64,000 nucleotides of DNA from Streptococcus oralis. GTDB taxonomy: Bacteria; Bacillota; Bacilli; Lactobacillales; Streptococcaceae. The notes beneath the pieces were generated by a model that was given only the letters and a program-made list of their open reading frames with translations, was not told the origin of the DNA and made no database searches. Made by a program: the position numbers and the translations under genes. Location: positions 1,697,501-1,761,500 of the forward strand of contig NZ_CP029257.1 of the NCBI RefSeq assembly GCF_024399415.1. The letters run 5' to 3'. Below, piece after piece: positions 1-9,591 of the stretch (position 1 is the stretch's first letter; the number at the start of each line of letters is the position of its first letter).

Positions 1-265
<265 letters not shown>

Positions 266-290
266 TCATTATTTTAATAATCTATAGTCT

Positions 291-327
291 ATGATAGCGC
301 TTTTTCAAACTTAGTGCAAGCGTTTGC
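291..327 (-). promoter_or_regulatory. dexB promoter with LacI/GalR-family operator over the -35 box
   Basis: On the minus strand TTGCAC (314-319), a 17-base spacer and TATCAT (291-296) form a good sigma-A promoter. The near-perfect palindrome GCAAACGCTTGC (316-327) overlaps the -35 hexamer, an arrangement expected for repression by CcpA or a sugar-specific LacI-family regulator such as MalR. A second, weaker cre-like stretch (TGATAGCGCTTTTTCA, 292-307) covers the -10 and spacer. Confidence 0.7.
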
Positions 328-408
328 CTAATCTTTTTGATTTCTTTTTTGACTCCGTAGTTTCCTATCTTCCAATTTTTTATTATAATAGAGGTCAGAG
401 GTAAAAAA

Positions 409-1893
409 ATGAAAAAACAAGCTTTTAGTTCTGAACAATATTTAAATCTACAGCGCGACCACATTTTGGAGCGCATCAACCAATTTGACGGCAAGCTCTA
501 TTTGGAGTTTGGTGGCAAAATGTTGGAAGATTTCCACGCTGCTCGAGTCCTTCCTGGTTATGAGCCTGACAATAAAATCAAGCTCTTGCAAGAATTGAAA
601 GAGCAAGTTGAGGTTGTGATCGCCATTAACGCAAGCAACATCGAGCATTCTAAAGCGCGTGGTGACCTAGGCATTTCTTATGATCAAGAAGTTCTTCGTT
701 TGATTGACAAATTCAATGAGCTGGGAATTTTTGTTGGTTCGGTTGTCATCACACAATACGCTGGTCAACCAGCTGCAGATGCCTTCCGCAACCAGTTAGA
801 TAAAAACGGGATTGATTCCTATCTTCATTATCCAATCAAAGGATACCCGACTGATATGGACCACATCATTTCTCCAGAAGGTATGGGGAAAAACGACTAC
901 ATCAAAACTAGTCGCAACTTGATTGTTGTAACTGCTCCTGGACCTGGTTCTGGAAAATTGGCCACTTGTATGTCCAATATGTACCATGACCAACTTAATG
1001 GCATCAAGTCTGGTTACGCTAAGTTTGAAACATTTCCAGTTTGGAATCTTCCCCTTCATCACCCAGTCAACTTGGCCTACGAGGCTGCAACCGCGGACCT
1101 TGATGATGTCAATATGATTGACCCTTTCCATCTCCAAACCTACGGAGAAACCACTGTCAACTACAACCGTGATATTGAAATCTTCCCAGTACTCAAACGT
1201 ATGTTGGAACGCATTCTCGGTGAATCTCCATACGCTTCACCAACAGACATGGGTGTCAACATGGTTGGCTTCGCTATTACTGATAATGAATCTGCTATCG
1301 AAGCTTCTAAACAAGAAATCATCCGTCGCTACTATCAGACCGTTCTTGACTTTAAAGCTGAAAAAGTCGGCGAAACTGCTGTCAAGAAAATTGAACTTCT
1401 CATGAACGACCTCGGTATCACACCTGCAGACCGTAAGGTTGCTGTTACTGCACGCCAAAAAGCAGAAGAAACTGGTGGCCCTGCCCTAGCTCTCGAATTG
1501 CCAAATGGGGAAATCGTAACTGGTAAAAACTCAGAGCTCTTTGGCCCTACAGCTGCTGCCTTGATCAATGCGATTAAGAAATCAGCTGACATTGCTAAGG
1601 AAGTGAAACTAATCGAGCCTGAAGTCGTCAAACCAATTCAAGGTCTTAAAATCAATCATCTCGGTAGTCGCAATCCTCGCCTCCACTCAAATGAAATTTT
1701 GATTGCACTTGCAATCACAGCTATGGAAAATCCTGATGCTGCGCGTGCCATGGAAGAACTTGGGAATCTCAAAGGAAGCGAAGCTCATTCAACCATCATC
1801 CTGACCGATGAAGACAAGAATGTCCTACGAAAATTGGGTATCAACGTAACCTTTGACCCATTCTACCAATACGATCGCTTGTATCGGAAGTAA
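409..1893 (+). CDS. DUF1846 family protein
   Basis: A 494-residue cytoplasmic protein of the DUF1846 family, widespread and highly conserved in streptococci, whose biochemical role is not established. There is no signal peptide or membrane segment. A glycine-rich stretch [20 protein letters not shown] (about residues 178-197) resembles a nucleotide-binding loop, and the N-terminal half looks Rossmann-like; that reading is inference. The start follows an AGAGG ribosome site, and a TATAAT -10 sits at 384-389 without a clear -35. It is monocistronic: a strong terminator follows at 1898 and luxS has its own promoter. In pneumococcus the same gene lies between dexB and luxS. Confidence 0.88.
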   Translation: MKKQAFSSEQYLNLQRDHILERINQFDGKLYLEFGGKMLEDFHAARVLPGYEPDNKIKLLQELKEQVEVVIAINASNIEHSKARGDLGISYDQEVLRLIDKFNELGIFVGSVVITQYAGQPAADAFRNQLDKNGIDSYLHYPIKGYPTDMDHIISPEGMGKNDYIKTSRNLIVVTAPGPGSGKLATCMSNMYHDQLNGIKSGYAKFETFPVWNLPLHHPVNLAYEAATADLDDVNMIDPFHLQTYGETTVNYNRDIEIFPVLKRMLERILGESPYASPTDMGVNMVGFAITDNESAIEASKQEIIRRYYQTVLDFKAEKVGETAVKKIELLMNDLGITPADRKVAVTARQKAEETGGPALALELPNGEIVTGKNSELFGPTAAALINAIKKSADIAKEVKLIEPEVVKPIQGLKINHLGSRNPRLHSNEILIALAITAMENPDAARAMEELGNLKGSEAHSTIILTDEDKNVLRKLGINVTFDPFYQYDRLYRK

Positions 1894-1897
1894 TTCA

Positions 1898-1924
1898 AAC
1901 CTCTCCTTCGTCGGAGAGGTTTTC
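1898..1924 (+). terminator. Rho-independent terminator after the DUF1846 gene
   Basis: A nine-pair stem (AACCTCTCC / GGAGAGGTT) with the loop TTCGTC is followed by T residues. Confidence 0.9.
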
Positions 1925-1948
1925 TCTCTGTTTCAAGAGCACCCTTTA

Positions 1949-1957
1949 TGATATAAT
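1949..1957 (+). promoter_or_regulatory. luxS promoter, extended -10
   Basis: TGATATAAT (TGnTATAAT) lies 28 bases before the luxS start. No good -35 is seen at 16-18 bases, typical of extended -10 promoters. A GAAAGGA ribosome site follows at 1972-1978. Confidence 0.7.
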
Positions 1958-1984
1958 GAAAGAAGAAAACTGAAAGGATTTACC

Positions 1985-2467
1985 ATGTCAAAAGAAGTTA
2001 TTGTTGAAAGTTTTGAACTTGACCACACCATTGTTAAAGCACCTTATGTTCGCTTGATTGGGGAAGAAACAGGGCCAAAAGGAGATGTCATCTCCAACTT
2101 TGATATCCGCTTGGTACAACCAAACGAAGACTCAATCCCTACTGCTGGCCTTCACACTATCGAGCACCTCTTGGCCAAACTCATCCGTACCCGCATTGAC
2201 GGTATGATTGACTGCTCACCATTTGGCTGCCGTACTGGTTTCCATATGATTATGTGGGGACGCCATACTAGCGCCGAGATTGCTGCTGTTATCAAAGATT
2301 CGCTCAAGGAAATCGCTGAAACTACTACTTGGGAAGATGTCCCTGGAACAACCATCGAATCTTGCGGAAACTACAAGGACCACAGCCTCTTTTCAGCTAA
2401 AGAATGGGCGAAACTCATCCTGGAACAAGGAATCTCAGATGATGCCTTTGAGCGCCATATCATCTAA
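1985..2467 (+). CDS. luxS: S-ribosylhomocysteine lyase LuxS
   Basis: LuxS cleaves S-ribosylhomocysteine to homocysteine and DPD, the precursor of autoinducer-2, in the activated methyl cycle. The 160-residue length is typical. The metal site is complete: H57 and H61 in HTIEH, and C127 in ESCGN. The catalytic cysteine is C82 in the SPFGCRTG loop. The start codon follows a GAAAGGA ribosome site with correct spacing. It has its own extended -10 promoter and a terminator on each side, so it is monocistronic. No neighbouring pfs or metE gene is in the window, so AI-2 production here is coupled to methyl recycling encoded elsewhere. Confidence 0.98.
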   Translation: MSKEVIVESFELDHTIVKAPYVRLIGEETGPKGDVISNFDIRLVQPNEDSIPTAGLHTIEHLLAKLIRTRIDGMIDCSPFGCRTGFHMIMWGRHTSAEIAAVIKDSLKEIAETTTWEDVPGTTIESCGNYKDHSLFSAKEWAKLILEQGISDDAFERHII

Positions 2468-2473
2468 ACACAA

Positions 2474-2512
2474 AAAGGAACCAGTTTTTTCAGCTGGCTC
2501 CTTCTTTTTTTA
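2474..2512. terminator. Bidirectional terminator between luxS and clpL
   Basis: An imperfect stem (AAGGAACCAG with CTGGCTCCTT) has A residues on its left and T residues on its right, so it can terminate luxS rightward and clpL leftward. Confidence 0.75.
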
Positions 2513-2528
2513 TTCTCAAAATTTTGTC

Positions 2529-2637
2529 TTATACTCAATGAAAATCAAAGAACAAACTAGGAAACTAGCCGCAGGCTGTACTTGAGTACGGCAAGGCGAC
2601 GTTGACGTGGTTTGAATTTGATTTTCGAAGAGTATTA
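2529..2637 (-). repeat. BOX element (boxA-boxC form, no boxB)
   Basis: Read on the minus strand, it begins with the boxA motif (TAATACTCTTCGAAAATC, then ACCACGTCAACGTCGCCTTG) and ends with boxC (GCCTGCGGCTAG, then CTTTGATTTTCATTGAGTAT). BOX elements are non-coding repeats scattered through mitis-group genomes. The boxB module, usually variable in number, is absent. The outer boxA end overlaps the clpL stop codon at 2635-2637. Confidence 0.93.
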
Positions 2638-4740
2638 GGCTTTTTCACGAATAACTAAACCACCATCTTCCATATCTGCTTCCAAATGTTTGGCATCTAG
2701 ATGATCCAAGTGGAAATCTGTTACCTTATCACGAATTTGTTGTTCAACCACACGACGGAGAGGACGAACACCCATGACTTCGTCATAGCCTTCTTCTGTG
2801 ATAAAGTCCTTAGCTGCTTGGCTGACTTCCAAATCAATGTCTTTCTTAGCCAAGGTTTGGTTGACTTCCGCCAACATCAAGTCCACAATCTTAGAAAGGT
2901 CTTCCTTATTCAAGTGTGAGAACTCGATAACTGCGTTAAAGCGGTTAAGGAACTCTGGGCGGAAGAATGGTTTCAAACGATCCATCAATTCTGGTTTATC
3001 CGCATCTTCAGTCAAGTTGGCTTCATAACCAAATCCAGCATTTGATGTCGCGATAATGACCGTGTTCTTGAAGTTCACTGTATTTCCTTGACCATCAGTC
3101 AAACGACCATCATCCAATACTTGGAGGAGAAGGGTGATTACTTGAGGATCAGCCTTTTCAATCTCATCCAAGAGAATGATAGAGTAAGGATTGCGACGAA
3201 CACGTTCTGTCAAGGTATTGCTATTGTCATCATAACCTACATAACCTGCTGTTGTACCAATTAACTTAGAAACGGCTGTGCGGTCACTGTATTCAGACAT
3301 ATCCAAACGGATGATCGCATCCTTGGTTCCAAACATATCGAGCGCCAATTGCTTAGCAAGTTCCGTCTTACCAACCCCAGTAGGCCCTACAAAGAGGAAG
3401 CTACCGATTGGGCGATTGCCCTCATCAAATCCTGCACGGTTACGACGGATAGCACGAGCTACTGCTTCTACTGCCTTATCTTGGCCGATTACCTTGTGTT
3501 CCAAGCGATGAGCCATATCTTTCAAACGTTCGATATCTGACGCTCCCATTTGTGACACTGGAATACCTGTCATTCGCTCTACAGACTCAGCCACATCGTT
3601 GATGCTTGCAGTCACTTTCATGTCTTCTGTGTGGTTTTCGACTTTTTTCTCTAATTCTGCAATACGTGTTTTAGCATTGAGAGCTGCTTCAAAGTCTTCT
3701 GCCTCAACTGCTTTTTCTTGCTTGTCTTTTTCTGCCTCAATTTCCCGTTCAACAGCATGCACATCTGTTACAGGATGTTGAGCTGCCAAGTGAGCTGCCG
3801 TTACATCGACAAGGTCAATAGCCTTATCTGGCAAGCTGCGTTGAGGAATGTATTGGACAGAATAATCCACTGCTGCTTTCAAGACTTCGTCTGGCAAAAT
3901 GACATTGTGGTGTTGTTGATAGAGATCACGAATCCCTTGAAGGATTTTAAAGGTATCCTCTGCTGAAGGAGCATTGACCTTCACTTCGTTGAAACGACGA
4001 GCAAGAGCTGCATTTTTCAAGATGGTGTTACGGTATTCGTCTTGAGTTGTCGCTCCAATAACGGTCAATTCACCACGAGAGAGAGCTGGCTTGAGAATAT
4101 CTGCAAGACCTTTAGAACCACTGTCTCCACCGATTGAACCAGCACCAAGGATTTGGTGAATTTCATCAAAGAAGAGGATAATATTCCCTGCTTCTTTCAC
4201 TTCATTGACTAGATTTTGAACGTTTTCTTCAAAGCTGCCACGGTATTGAGTACCAGCCTCAAGACCTGAGATATCAATAGAAATAATTTCCTTGTTCTTG
4301 ATGGCAGCTGGAACATCTCCGTTCACAATCGCTTGTGCTAGGCCTTCGACAACGGCTGTCTTACCAACACCTGCATCTCCGACTAGAACAGGATTATTTT
4401 TCGTACGACGTGAGAGGATTTCAGATGTTTCTTGAATTTCCTTGTTTCGTCCGATAACAGGATCCAGCTTGCCCTCACGAGCTTCTGCGGTCAAGTTACG
4501 ACCTAGTTTAGCAAGGACACCGTCTTGTTTCATACCTGAAGCCTGTTGTTGCATTTGCACATCAGATTCTGCATTTCCTGGCAATTGACCAGTTGCACGA
4601 TACTGAGCAAATTCCTCAGGTGTCACTTCACGTCCATTAATCAAGTAGCGACGATTTTCAGAACTATATCCTCGCATACCACCCATCAATTGGTTAAATA
4701 AATCATCCATGTTGTTAAAGTTATTAAAGTTGTTGTTCAT
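2635..4740 (-). CDS. clpL: AAA+ Clp-family ATPase/chaperone ClpL
   Basis: A 701-residue HSP100 disaggregase of the ClpL type. The N-terminal part is short and rich in Asn, Phe and Met ([20 protein letters not shown]), without the usual Clp-N double repeat. AAA1 has Walker [14 protein letters not shown] (about residue 120) and AAA2 has [13 protein letters not shown] (about 455). A UVR-like coiled segment ([19 protein letters not shown]) lies between them. ClpL protects against heat and antibiotic stress and, as a ClpL, is not expected to feed ClpP; I see no clear IGF-type P-loop. The start has a GAGG site. Two CtsR-like boxes and a 260-base structured leader precede it. The stop codon TAA is the first triplet of the adjacent BOX element. 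Confidence 0.97.
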   Translation of the reverse strand: MNNNFNNFNNMDDLFNQLMGGMRGYSSENRRYLINGREVTPEEFAQYRATGQLPGNAESDVQMQQQASGMKQDGVLAKLGRNLTAEAREGKLDPVIGRNKEIQETSEILSRRTKNNPVLVGDAGVGKTAVVEGLAQAIVNGDVPAAIKNKEIISIDISGLEAGTQYRGSFEENVQNLVNEVKEAGNIILFFDEIHQILGAGSIGGDSGSKGLADILKPALSRGELTVIGATTQDEYRNTILKNAALARRFNEVKVNAPSAEDTFKILQGIRDLYQQHHNVILPDEVLKAAVDYSVQYIPQRSLPDKAIDLVDVTAAHLAAQHPVTDVHAVEREIEAEKDKQEKAVEAEDFEAALNAKTRIAELEKKVENHTEDMKVTASINDVAESVERMTGIPVSQMGASDIERLKDMAHRLEHKVIGQDKAVEAVARAIRRNRAGFDEGNRPIGSFLFVGPTGVGKTELAKQLALDMFGTKDAIIRLDMSEYSDRTAVSKLIGTTAGYVGYDDNSNTLTERVRRNPYSIILLDEIEKADPQVITLLLQVLDDGRLTDGQGNTVNFKNTVIIATSNAGFGYEANLTEDADKPELMDRLKPFFRPEFLNRFNAVIEFSHLNKEDLSKIVDLMLAEVNQTLAKKDIDLEVSQAAKDFITEEGYDEVMGVRPLRRVVEQQIRDKVTDFHLDHLDAKHLEADMEDGGLVIREKA

Positions 4741-4823
4741 ATTCTTTACCTCGTTTATTCTTAATTATTTGCGATCTCTGATATTGACTATCTTTGACCT
4801 TTGTTTTAAAAATTTTAGACTAG

Positions 4824-4913
4824 CTAACTAGCTACCCTACGTATAATTTCTGGTTTTTCTTTCTTAAATAAGCCTTTTATCATCTTCTTTTCAAAATCTG
4901 TTAGATTTAACAT
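4824..4913 (-). CDS. 29-residue leader-encoded peptide upstream of clpL
   Basis: A short ORF reads MLNLTDFEKKMIKGLFKKEK followed by PEIIRRVAS and a TAG stop. It lies inside the clpL 5' leader, 83 bases before the clpL start. It has a plausible ribosome site (AAGGGG, 8 bases before ATG) that itself can fold into a small hairpin (ACCCT / AGGGGT, 4921-4935). The composition is basic and amphipathic. No family is recognised. It may be a translated leader that couples clpL expression to ribosome status, or a small protein in its own right; pneumococcal annotations also place a small hypothetical gene here, as I recall. Confidence 0.5.
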   Translation of the reverse strand: MLNLTDFEKKMIKGLFKKEKPEIIRRVAS

Positions 4914-4945
4914 AGGCCTCACCCCTTTCTAGGGTATCTATCATA

Positions 4946-4999
4946 CATTTTCAATAAATAGAATCATTGAAAATGAAGTTTTCTAAGGAATTCATTTTC
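4946..4999 (-). promoter_or_regulatory. clpL leader: two mutually exclusive hairpins
   Basis: In the minus-strand transcript GAAAATGAA (4991-4999) can pair with TTCATTTTC (4969-4977), nine pairs. The same CATTTTC can instead join CATTTTCAAT (4966-4975), which pairs with ATTGAAAATG (4946-4955), ten pairs with a ten-base loop. The two helices share bases and cannot coexist. The layout suggests a thermosensor or attenuator for the heat-shock gene; that role is inference. Confidence 0.55.
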
Positions 5000-5010
5000 C
5001 TTATGTTCCT

Positions 5011-5062
5011 ACTATATCACATTGGTCAGTAAAAGTCAATAGTTTTTTGACCAAATTTGACT
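5011..5062 (-). promoter_or_regulatory. clpL promoter with two CtsR-like boxes
   Basis: TTGACT (5034-5039), 17 bases and TATAGT (5011-5016) form the promoter on the minus strand. Just upstream, 5046-5062 reads AGTCAAA-TTT-GGTCAAA on the minus strand, matching the CtsR heptad repeat RGTCAAA-N3-RGTCAAA. A second, degenerate copy on the plus strand (GGTCAGT-AAA-AGTCAAT, 5024-5040) covers the spacer and -35. CtsR control of clpL is established in pneumococcus. Confidence 0.8.
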
Positions 5063-5088
5063 ATTTTTTAAAAAATTTTTTGAAGTAC

Positions 5089-5123
5089 AAAAAAGCCCCT
5101 AGAAAACGAATTTTCTAGAGACT
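5089..5123 (-). terminator. Terminator of the LPXTG surface-protein gene
   Basis: A 13-pair stem with two G-T wobbles (AGTCTCTAGAAAA / TTTTCTAGGGGCT) is followed by a T run on the minus strand. Confidence 0.9.
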
Positions 5124-5191
5124 TTCTCTATCAGGTTTAAGAGAGAAGGAATATTCTCACTTACCAAGTTTCATGTTTCTTCTACGAAAGC

Positions 5192-8100
5192 TTAAGCTTT
5201 ACGTTTTACGAAGAATACCAATCCGCTCAATGCCAATACTACAAATCCAATCGCAGAAAGGATAGAGGCTGCTTCACCTGTGTTTGGTAGTTCAGCTTTA
5301 CCTTTAGTCTCAGTAGCTGGAGGTGCTGGTTTTGGATCCTCTTTTTGTCCTGGATCAGTTGGTTCTGTTCCTGGAGTTGGATTTGTTCCTGGATTATTTG
5401 GCGTTGGATCTGGTGTTGGTGCTGGATCTGGCGTTGTTCCTGGATTATTTGGAGCTGGATTTGGATTTGGTTCTGGCGTTGGTGTTGGTACAGTGTATTT
5501 ATTTGTAAATACAACTTCTTTACCATCCGCATACGAAACAGTCGCAGTCAAGAGACCTTGACCATCCGCAACTACTGTTACTGTTACAGTATGCTCGGTC
5601 TTATCGTATTCAATACCCTCTTCAGTACCAACTTTTTCAACCAAGGTATAAGTGTAAGTACCTGCTTCTTCGAATGAACGAACAAAGGCTACTTTACCTT
5701 CGGCAGTATTCTTAGCTTCTGCTACAACGGCGCCTTTCTCTTTCAATTCGAAAGTATAAGCGTCTGCCGCAAGTTCTTTACCTTCAAGTTTCTTAGTTGC
5801 TTCAATCGTAGCTTCTACCGCTGGTGCTTTGAAGCTATTCTTAAAGACACTACCTGCTGGATATTCAACAGCTGCCTTCAAGGCGTTGGTTGCTGCATCT
5901 TTGGTTACTTTTACCACCGCAGTCTTTTCTGTATCATAAGTAATACCAGTTGCTCCAGCATTCACTTCTTTTACAGTATAAGTATACTCACCTTCTGCAT
6001 TGTAGTTGATTGCATTAAATGTTACTTTTCCACCTTGGTTTGTTTTTGTATCAATTTTTTGTCCATCTTTGTACAATTCAAAGTGGAACTCACCATCAAC
6101 CAAAGTACGACCAGTCAATTCTTTCGTAAATTCAAGTGTTGCTGATGTAGCTGTTGGAACTGGTGCTGTATAAGTATTTGTGAAGACACGTTCTGTATCT
6201 GCATCTTCTACAGTCGCAACCAATCGACCTTTACCATCATCCGCAACAGTGACGATCACTTCATACGCATTTTGATCATAAGTGATTGTTTTATCGTCAC
6301 CAGCTTTTTCAGTAATAGTGTAAACGTAATCGCCTGCTGCTGAGAAAGTGACGTTGAAGACAACTTCTCCTGAGGCAGTATTCTTAGCCGTAGCTACAAG
6401 GTCTGAACCTTCTTTCAGTTCAAATGTGTAAGCTTCAGCTTCAAGCGCTTTACCTTTCAAGACTTTCTTAGCTTTGATTGTAGCTTGTGCAGGTTCTGCT
6501 TTATAGTCATTAACGAAGACCGGTGTTTCACTTGTAACTGTCGCGACAAGTTGACCTGAGCCATTATCTTTCACTTCTACAGTTACTGGATGTTCTGTTT
6601 TATCATAAGTTACACCAAGTTTATTGCCAACCTTTTCTGTAATAGTATAGTTATATACTCCTGCTGTTGAATAGCTAATTTCAGAAAAACGAATCAATCC
6701 GCCAGCAGTATTCTTTGCTGTCGCAACAACCTTGTCACCCTCTTTCAGTTCAAACTCAAACTCATCTATCTCCAGCTCTTTACCATTCAAAACTTTTTTA
6801 GCTTCAATAGCAATTTTAGCTGGAGCTGCTTTATATGTGTTTGTGAAGGTTGGGTTGTTACCTGTAACAGCTGCAACAAGTTGACCTTGGCCGTCATCTG
6901 TAACGTTTACTGTCACTTCATGTGTAGCAGTGTCGTATGTCACACCTGCTTCGCTACCTGCTTTTTCAGTGATAGTGTAAGTGTATTCACCTGCTGCTGC
7001 ATACTCAATTTCTTTGAAAGTCACAGTACCGTCTGCAGCGTTTTTAGCTGTCGCAACGACTTTGTCACTTTCTTTTTCTTTAAGTTCAAACTCGTATTTA
7101 TCAGCTTCAAGTTTTTTACCATCCAAAACTTTAGTAGCTTTGATAATTTCTTTTGCTGGAGCTGCTTTATAGGTATTGGTGAAGGTTGGGTTGTTACCTG
7201 TAACAGCTGCAACAAGTTTTCCTTCCCCGTTATCTGTAACTTTTACCTTAACTTCGTGTTTAGCAGTATCGTATGTCACACCTTTTTCACTACCCGCTTT
7301 TTCAGTGATAGTGTAAGTGTAATCACCTGCTGTTTCGAACTCAATTTCTTTGAAAGTAACGGTGCCGTCTGCAGCGTTTTTAGCTGTCGCAACGACTTCT
7401 TCACCTTTTTTAAGTTCGAATTCGTATTTATCAGCTTCAAGTTCTTTACCGTTCAAGACTTTCTTAGCTGTGATAGTTTCTTTAGCTGGAGTTGCTTTAT
7501 AAGTGTTAGTGAAAGTTGGTTCTGCAGATGTGACAGTTGCTGTTAAAACTCCACTTTGGAAAGTTGCTGCTACAGTAACTTCCTTGGCTTCTGTATCAAA
7601 TGTAACGCCTGCAACTGCTGTTGAAGTGTCCTCTTTGATGATGTAGTGATAAGTTCCCGCACCTTTTACTTGGAGATTCTCAAAGGTAATCGTTCCATCA
7701 GCTTTTGATTTTGCTGTGGCTACAGGGTCCTTCAAGTTCTCTGCAGAAAATAGGTTAAAGGTAAACTCATCCGCTTTTGGAAGTTTATCTGTACGTCCTT
7801 CTACTACTTTCTTAGCCGTCACATTGAATACAGCTGGAACAGGTTCATCTTTAAGATGAATAGTAGAACCCGCAGCACCGAGTTTAACTGTATACTCTTT
7901 TTCATCTAGTTTATAGCCTGATGGAGCAGTCTTCTCTTTGATCTTGAACGTTTTACCTTCCCATTTCTGATCATAAGTTTTCGTAAGCGCTACTCCTTTT
8001 TCATTCGTAGTCACTTCTGTTGTTTCACTTGCATCATCTGCTGCTGTCACAGTATATACTGCACCCGAAACTGGAGCAAGAGTGAAGGCATCAGTCTTAT

Positions 8101-9271
8101 GAATCTTAATTTGGTAAGCAGTAGATGCTACAATCGTACCAGAAATCAAAGATGTCGCCTCAGCTGTCATATCAAGGGCTCCCGGACGACTTGTATTCTG
8201 TGCTAATTTAGTCCCGTCAGCCAATGACAGAGCAACCCTATTTCCTACTTTACTTCCATCATTAGGAGTTGTTGTGTTATAAGATACTATATAAGAGGTC
8301 GTTCCATCTTTAAAAATGATATCGAATGAAGTATAGTTTTCGTTCCACGAAACGGTATAGTCTTTTCCCTCCGTTAACAATACTGCATCATCTGGAACAG
8401 CAGAAGTCCCAACAGTGATATTTGCCTTATAAACTTTTAGAGTCTCAGGAATATACTGTGCAGGAGTGTAACTAGTATCATCATTTGGTATAGTATCATG
8501 TAATACAATATTTTGTCCTAAGTCTTGTTTCTCTGTATTTACACGTACACGCCAGGTAGACCATGCATCTCCCTTGCTAACCGATCCAATCTCAGCCAGT
8601 TTTGGAGAGTTCCAATTTTCAAGGGCAGCACGACCCCCAATTTTAGCATAATTTTCAGTACCAACTTTGGGACCATCGATTGTTTTTGATGAATAAATGT
8701 GAGTCACTTCTTGCTTTAATGAGGATGAATTAAAGTTAATGCGGGTTTTATTCTGATCCTTTAAGAATCTAAAAGAAACAGAAAAATTCCCTGACACATC
8801 CTTTACCTTATCTCCACCAGTTTTCTCTAGATATTTATCCAAGTTTTTCAAGGTGATTTTTGCTTTCCCACCTTGATCAGTACCATTTGAAGTCACTTCT
8901 GCTTCTCCAATAGTAACTTTTGTTGTCGGATCAATTAAATCCTGACTCCCTTCATAAACTGCCATAGGAGCAGGTATATCAAAGGTAAAATAATCTCCAT
9001 TATTCAGATGTTCATTATACTGTTTGAGATCAAAGGTCACGCGAAGCTTATATGCTAAATTCGTACGAAGCGAGAAATCTCCTTCCGAACTCACATTTTG
9101 CTTAGTATCTGAAGCATCTAATAGATCGATGCCTGTAATTACTTGTGTCAATTCTTTTGAAACAGGATTATCTGCTTTAACAATCCCTACCAAAACAGAT
9201 GCTAGAGCTAAAATAGCAAAAGCTAACGCAGAAAATTTAGAAAGCATGTTTAACGCTTTGCTTTTCGACAT
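5192..9271 (-). CDS. LPXTG-anchored surface protein with seven pilin isopeptide-linkage repeats
   Basis: A 1359-residue secreted wall protein. A signal peptide (hydrophobic core FSALAFAILALASVLVG) ends near VKA-DNP. Residues about 35-370 form an adhesin-type head resembling the N-terminal domains of collagen-binding MSCRAMMs (NLAYKLRVTFDLKQYNEHL, TFDIPAPM). One Cna_B/SpaA-like domain follows (about 375-455; KIHKTDAFTLAPVSGAVYTV). Seven repeats of about 110 residues then match the streptococcal pilin linkage repeat: each has a Lys near AKKVL, a Glu in YTITEKAG and an Asn in FTNTYKA, the triad for internal isopeptide bonds. A Pro-rich wall-spanning stretch leads to LPNTGE, a hydrophobic segment and KRKA. 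No sortase or pilin partner is adjacent, so it is probably a monomeric stalked adhesin anchored by housekeeping sortase A. The start has a GGAG site. The binding ligand is unknown. Confidence 0.9.
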   Translation of the reverse strand: MSKSKALNMLSKFSALAFAILALASVLVGIVKADNPVSKELTQVITGIDLLDASDTKQNVSSEGDFSLRTNLAYKLRVTFDLKQYNEHLNNGDYFTFDIPAPMAVYEGSQDLIDPTTKVTIGEAEVTSNGTDQGGKAKITLKNLDKYLEKTGGDKVKDVSGNFSVSFRFLKDQNKTRINFNSSSLKQEVTHIYSSKTIDGPKVGTENYAKIGGRAALENWNSPKLAEIGSVSKGDAWSTWRVRVNTEKQDLGQNIVLHDTIPNDDTSYTPAQYIPETLKVYKANITVGTSAVPDDAVLLTEGKDYTVSWNENYTSFDIIFKDGTTSYIVSYNTTTPNDGSKVGNRVALSLADGTKLAQNTSRPGALDMTAEATSLISGTIVASTAYQIKIHKTDAFTLAPVSGAVYTVTAADDASETTEVTTNEKGVALTKTYDQKWEGKTFKIKEKTAPSGYKLDEKEYTVKLGAAGSTIHLKDEPVPAVFNVTAKKVVEGRTDKLPKADEFTFNLFSAENLKDPVATAKSKADGTITFENLQVKGAGTYHYIIKEDTSTAVAGVTFDTEAKEVTVAATFQSGVLTATVTSAEPTFTNTYKATPAKETITAKKVLNGKELEADKYEFELKKGEEVVATAKNAADGTVTFKEIEFETAGDYTYTITEKAGSEKGVTYDTAKHEVKVKVTDNGEGKLVAAVTGNNPTFTNTYKAAPAKEIIKATKVLDGKKLEADKYEFELKEKESDKVVATAKNAADGTVTFKEIEYAAAGEYTYTITEKAGSEAGVTYDTATHEVTVNVTDDGQGQLVAAVTGNNPTFTNTYKAAPAKIAIEAKKVLNGKELEIDEFEFELKEGDKVVATAKNTAGGLIRFSEISYSTAGVYNYTITEKVGNKLGVTYDKTEHPVTVEVKDNGSGQLVATVTSETPVFVNDYKAEPAQATIKAKKVLKGKALEAEAYTFELKEGSDLVATAKNTASGEVVFNVTFSAAGDYVYTITEKAGDDKTITYDQNAYEVIVTVADDGKGRLVATVEDADTERVFTNTYTAPVPTATSATLEFTKELTGRTLVDGEFHFELYKDGQKIDTKTNQGGKVTFNAINYNAEGEYTYTVKEVNAGATGITYDTEKTAVVKVTKDAATNALKAAVEYPAGSVFKNSFKAPAVEATIEATKKLEGKELAADAYTFELKEKGAVVAEAKNTAEGKVAFVRSFEEAGTYTYTLVEKVGTEEGIEYDKTEHTVTVTVVADGQGLLTATVSYADGKEVVFTNKYTVPTPTPEPNPNPAPNNPGTTPDPAPTPDPTPNNPGTNPTPGTEPTDPGQKEDPKPAPPATETKGKAELPNTGEAASILSAIGFVVLALSGLVFFVKRKA
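5480..7860 (-). repeat. Tandem array of seven ~330-bp pilin-type repeats
   Basis: Seven in-frame copies encode the FTNTYKA-ending modules. Copies two and three (roughly 6830-7500) share long near-identical stretches, such as those encoding VAAVTGNNPTFTNTYKAAP; the outer copies have diverged more. This suggests recent duplication or gene conversion in the middle of the array. Confidence 0.8.
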
Positions 9272-9375
9272 TTCTTCTCCTCTTTTCTATATGAAATTTT
9301 TATTTCTAATCTCCCTAAGAGATTACATCATACCATTTTGACAACCCCTATCACTAACTAGAGCTTATCTGATAT

Positions 9376-9404
9376 ATTATAACATTTCAATACAATCTAT
9401 TCAA
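9376..9404 (-). promoter_or_regulatory. Promoter of the LPXTG surface-protein gene
   Basis: TTGAAT (9399-9404), 17 bases and TATAAT (9376-9381) preceded by TGT (extended -10) read leftward. This predicts a leader of about 95 bases. The rest of the 9272-9541 intergenic stretch is AT-rich with no other gene seen. Confidence 0.75.
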
Positions 9405-9543
9405 GTATATTAACTTAAAAATACACGTATTTGCACCATTCTATAACCTAGCCATTCAATTTTGAACTATTTATATCGGTAAACTAATATAAATAATTTA
9501 ATATATCTTATATCTATAATTAGGTCAATCTTTGATATTATAG

Positions 9544-9574
9544 AAAAAAGCCAGTCCTATAGACTAGCTTTCTT
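9544..9574 (-). terminator. pflB terminator
   Basis: The stem AAAGCTAGTC / GACTGGCTTT with loop TATAG and a T run is read on the minus strand. Confidence 0.88.
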
Positions 9575-9591
9575 TTCATTCTAATTGAATC

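Noticed and set aside
6881..7546. Plus-strand ORF of 221 codons inside the LPXTG surface protein gene
   Set aside because: It is a Phe/Ser/Cys-rich low-complexity antisense translation of the repeats with no ribosome site or promoter.
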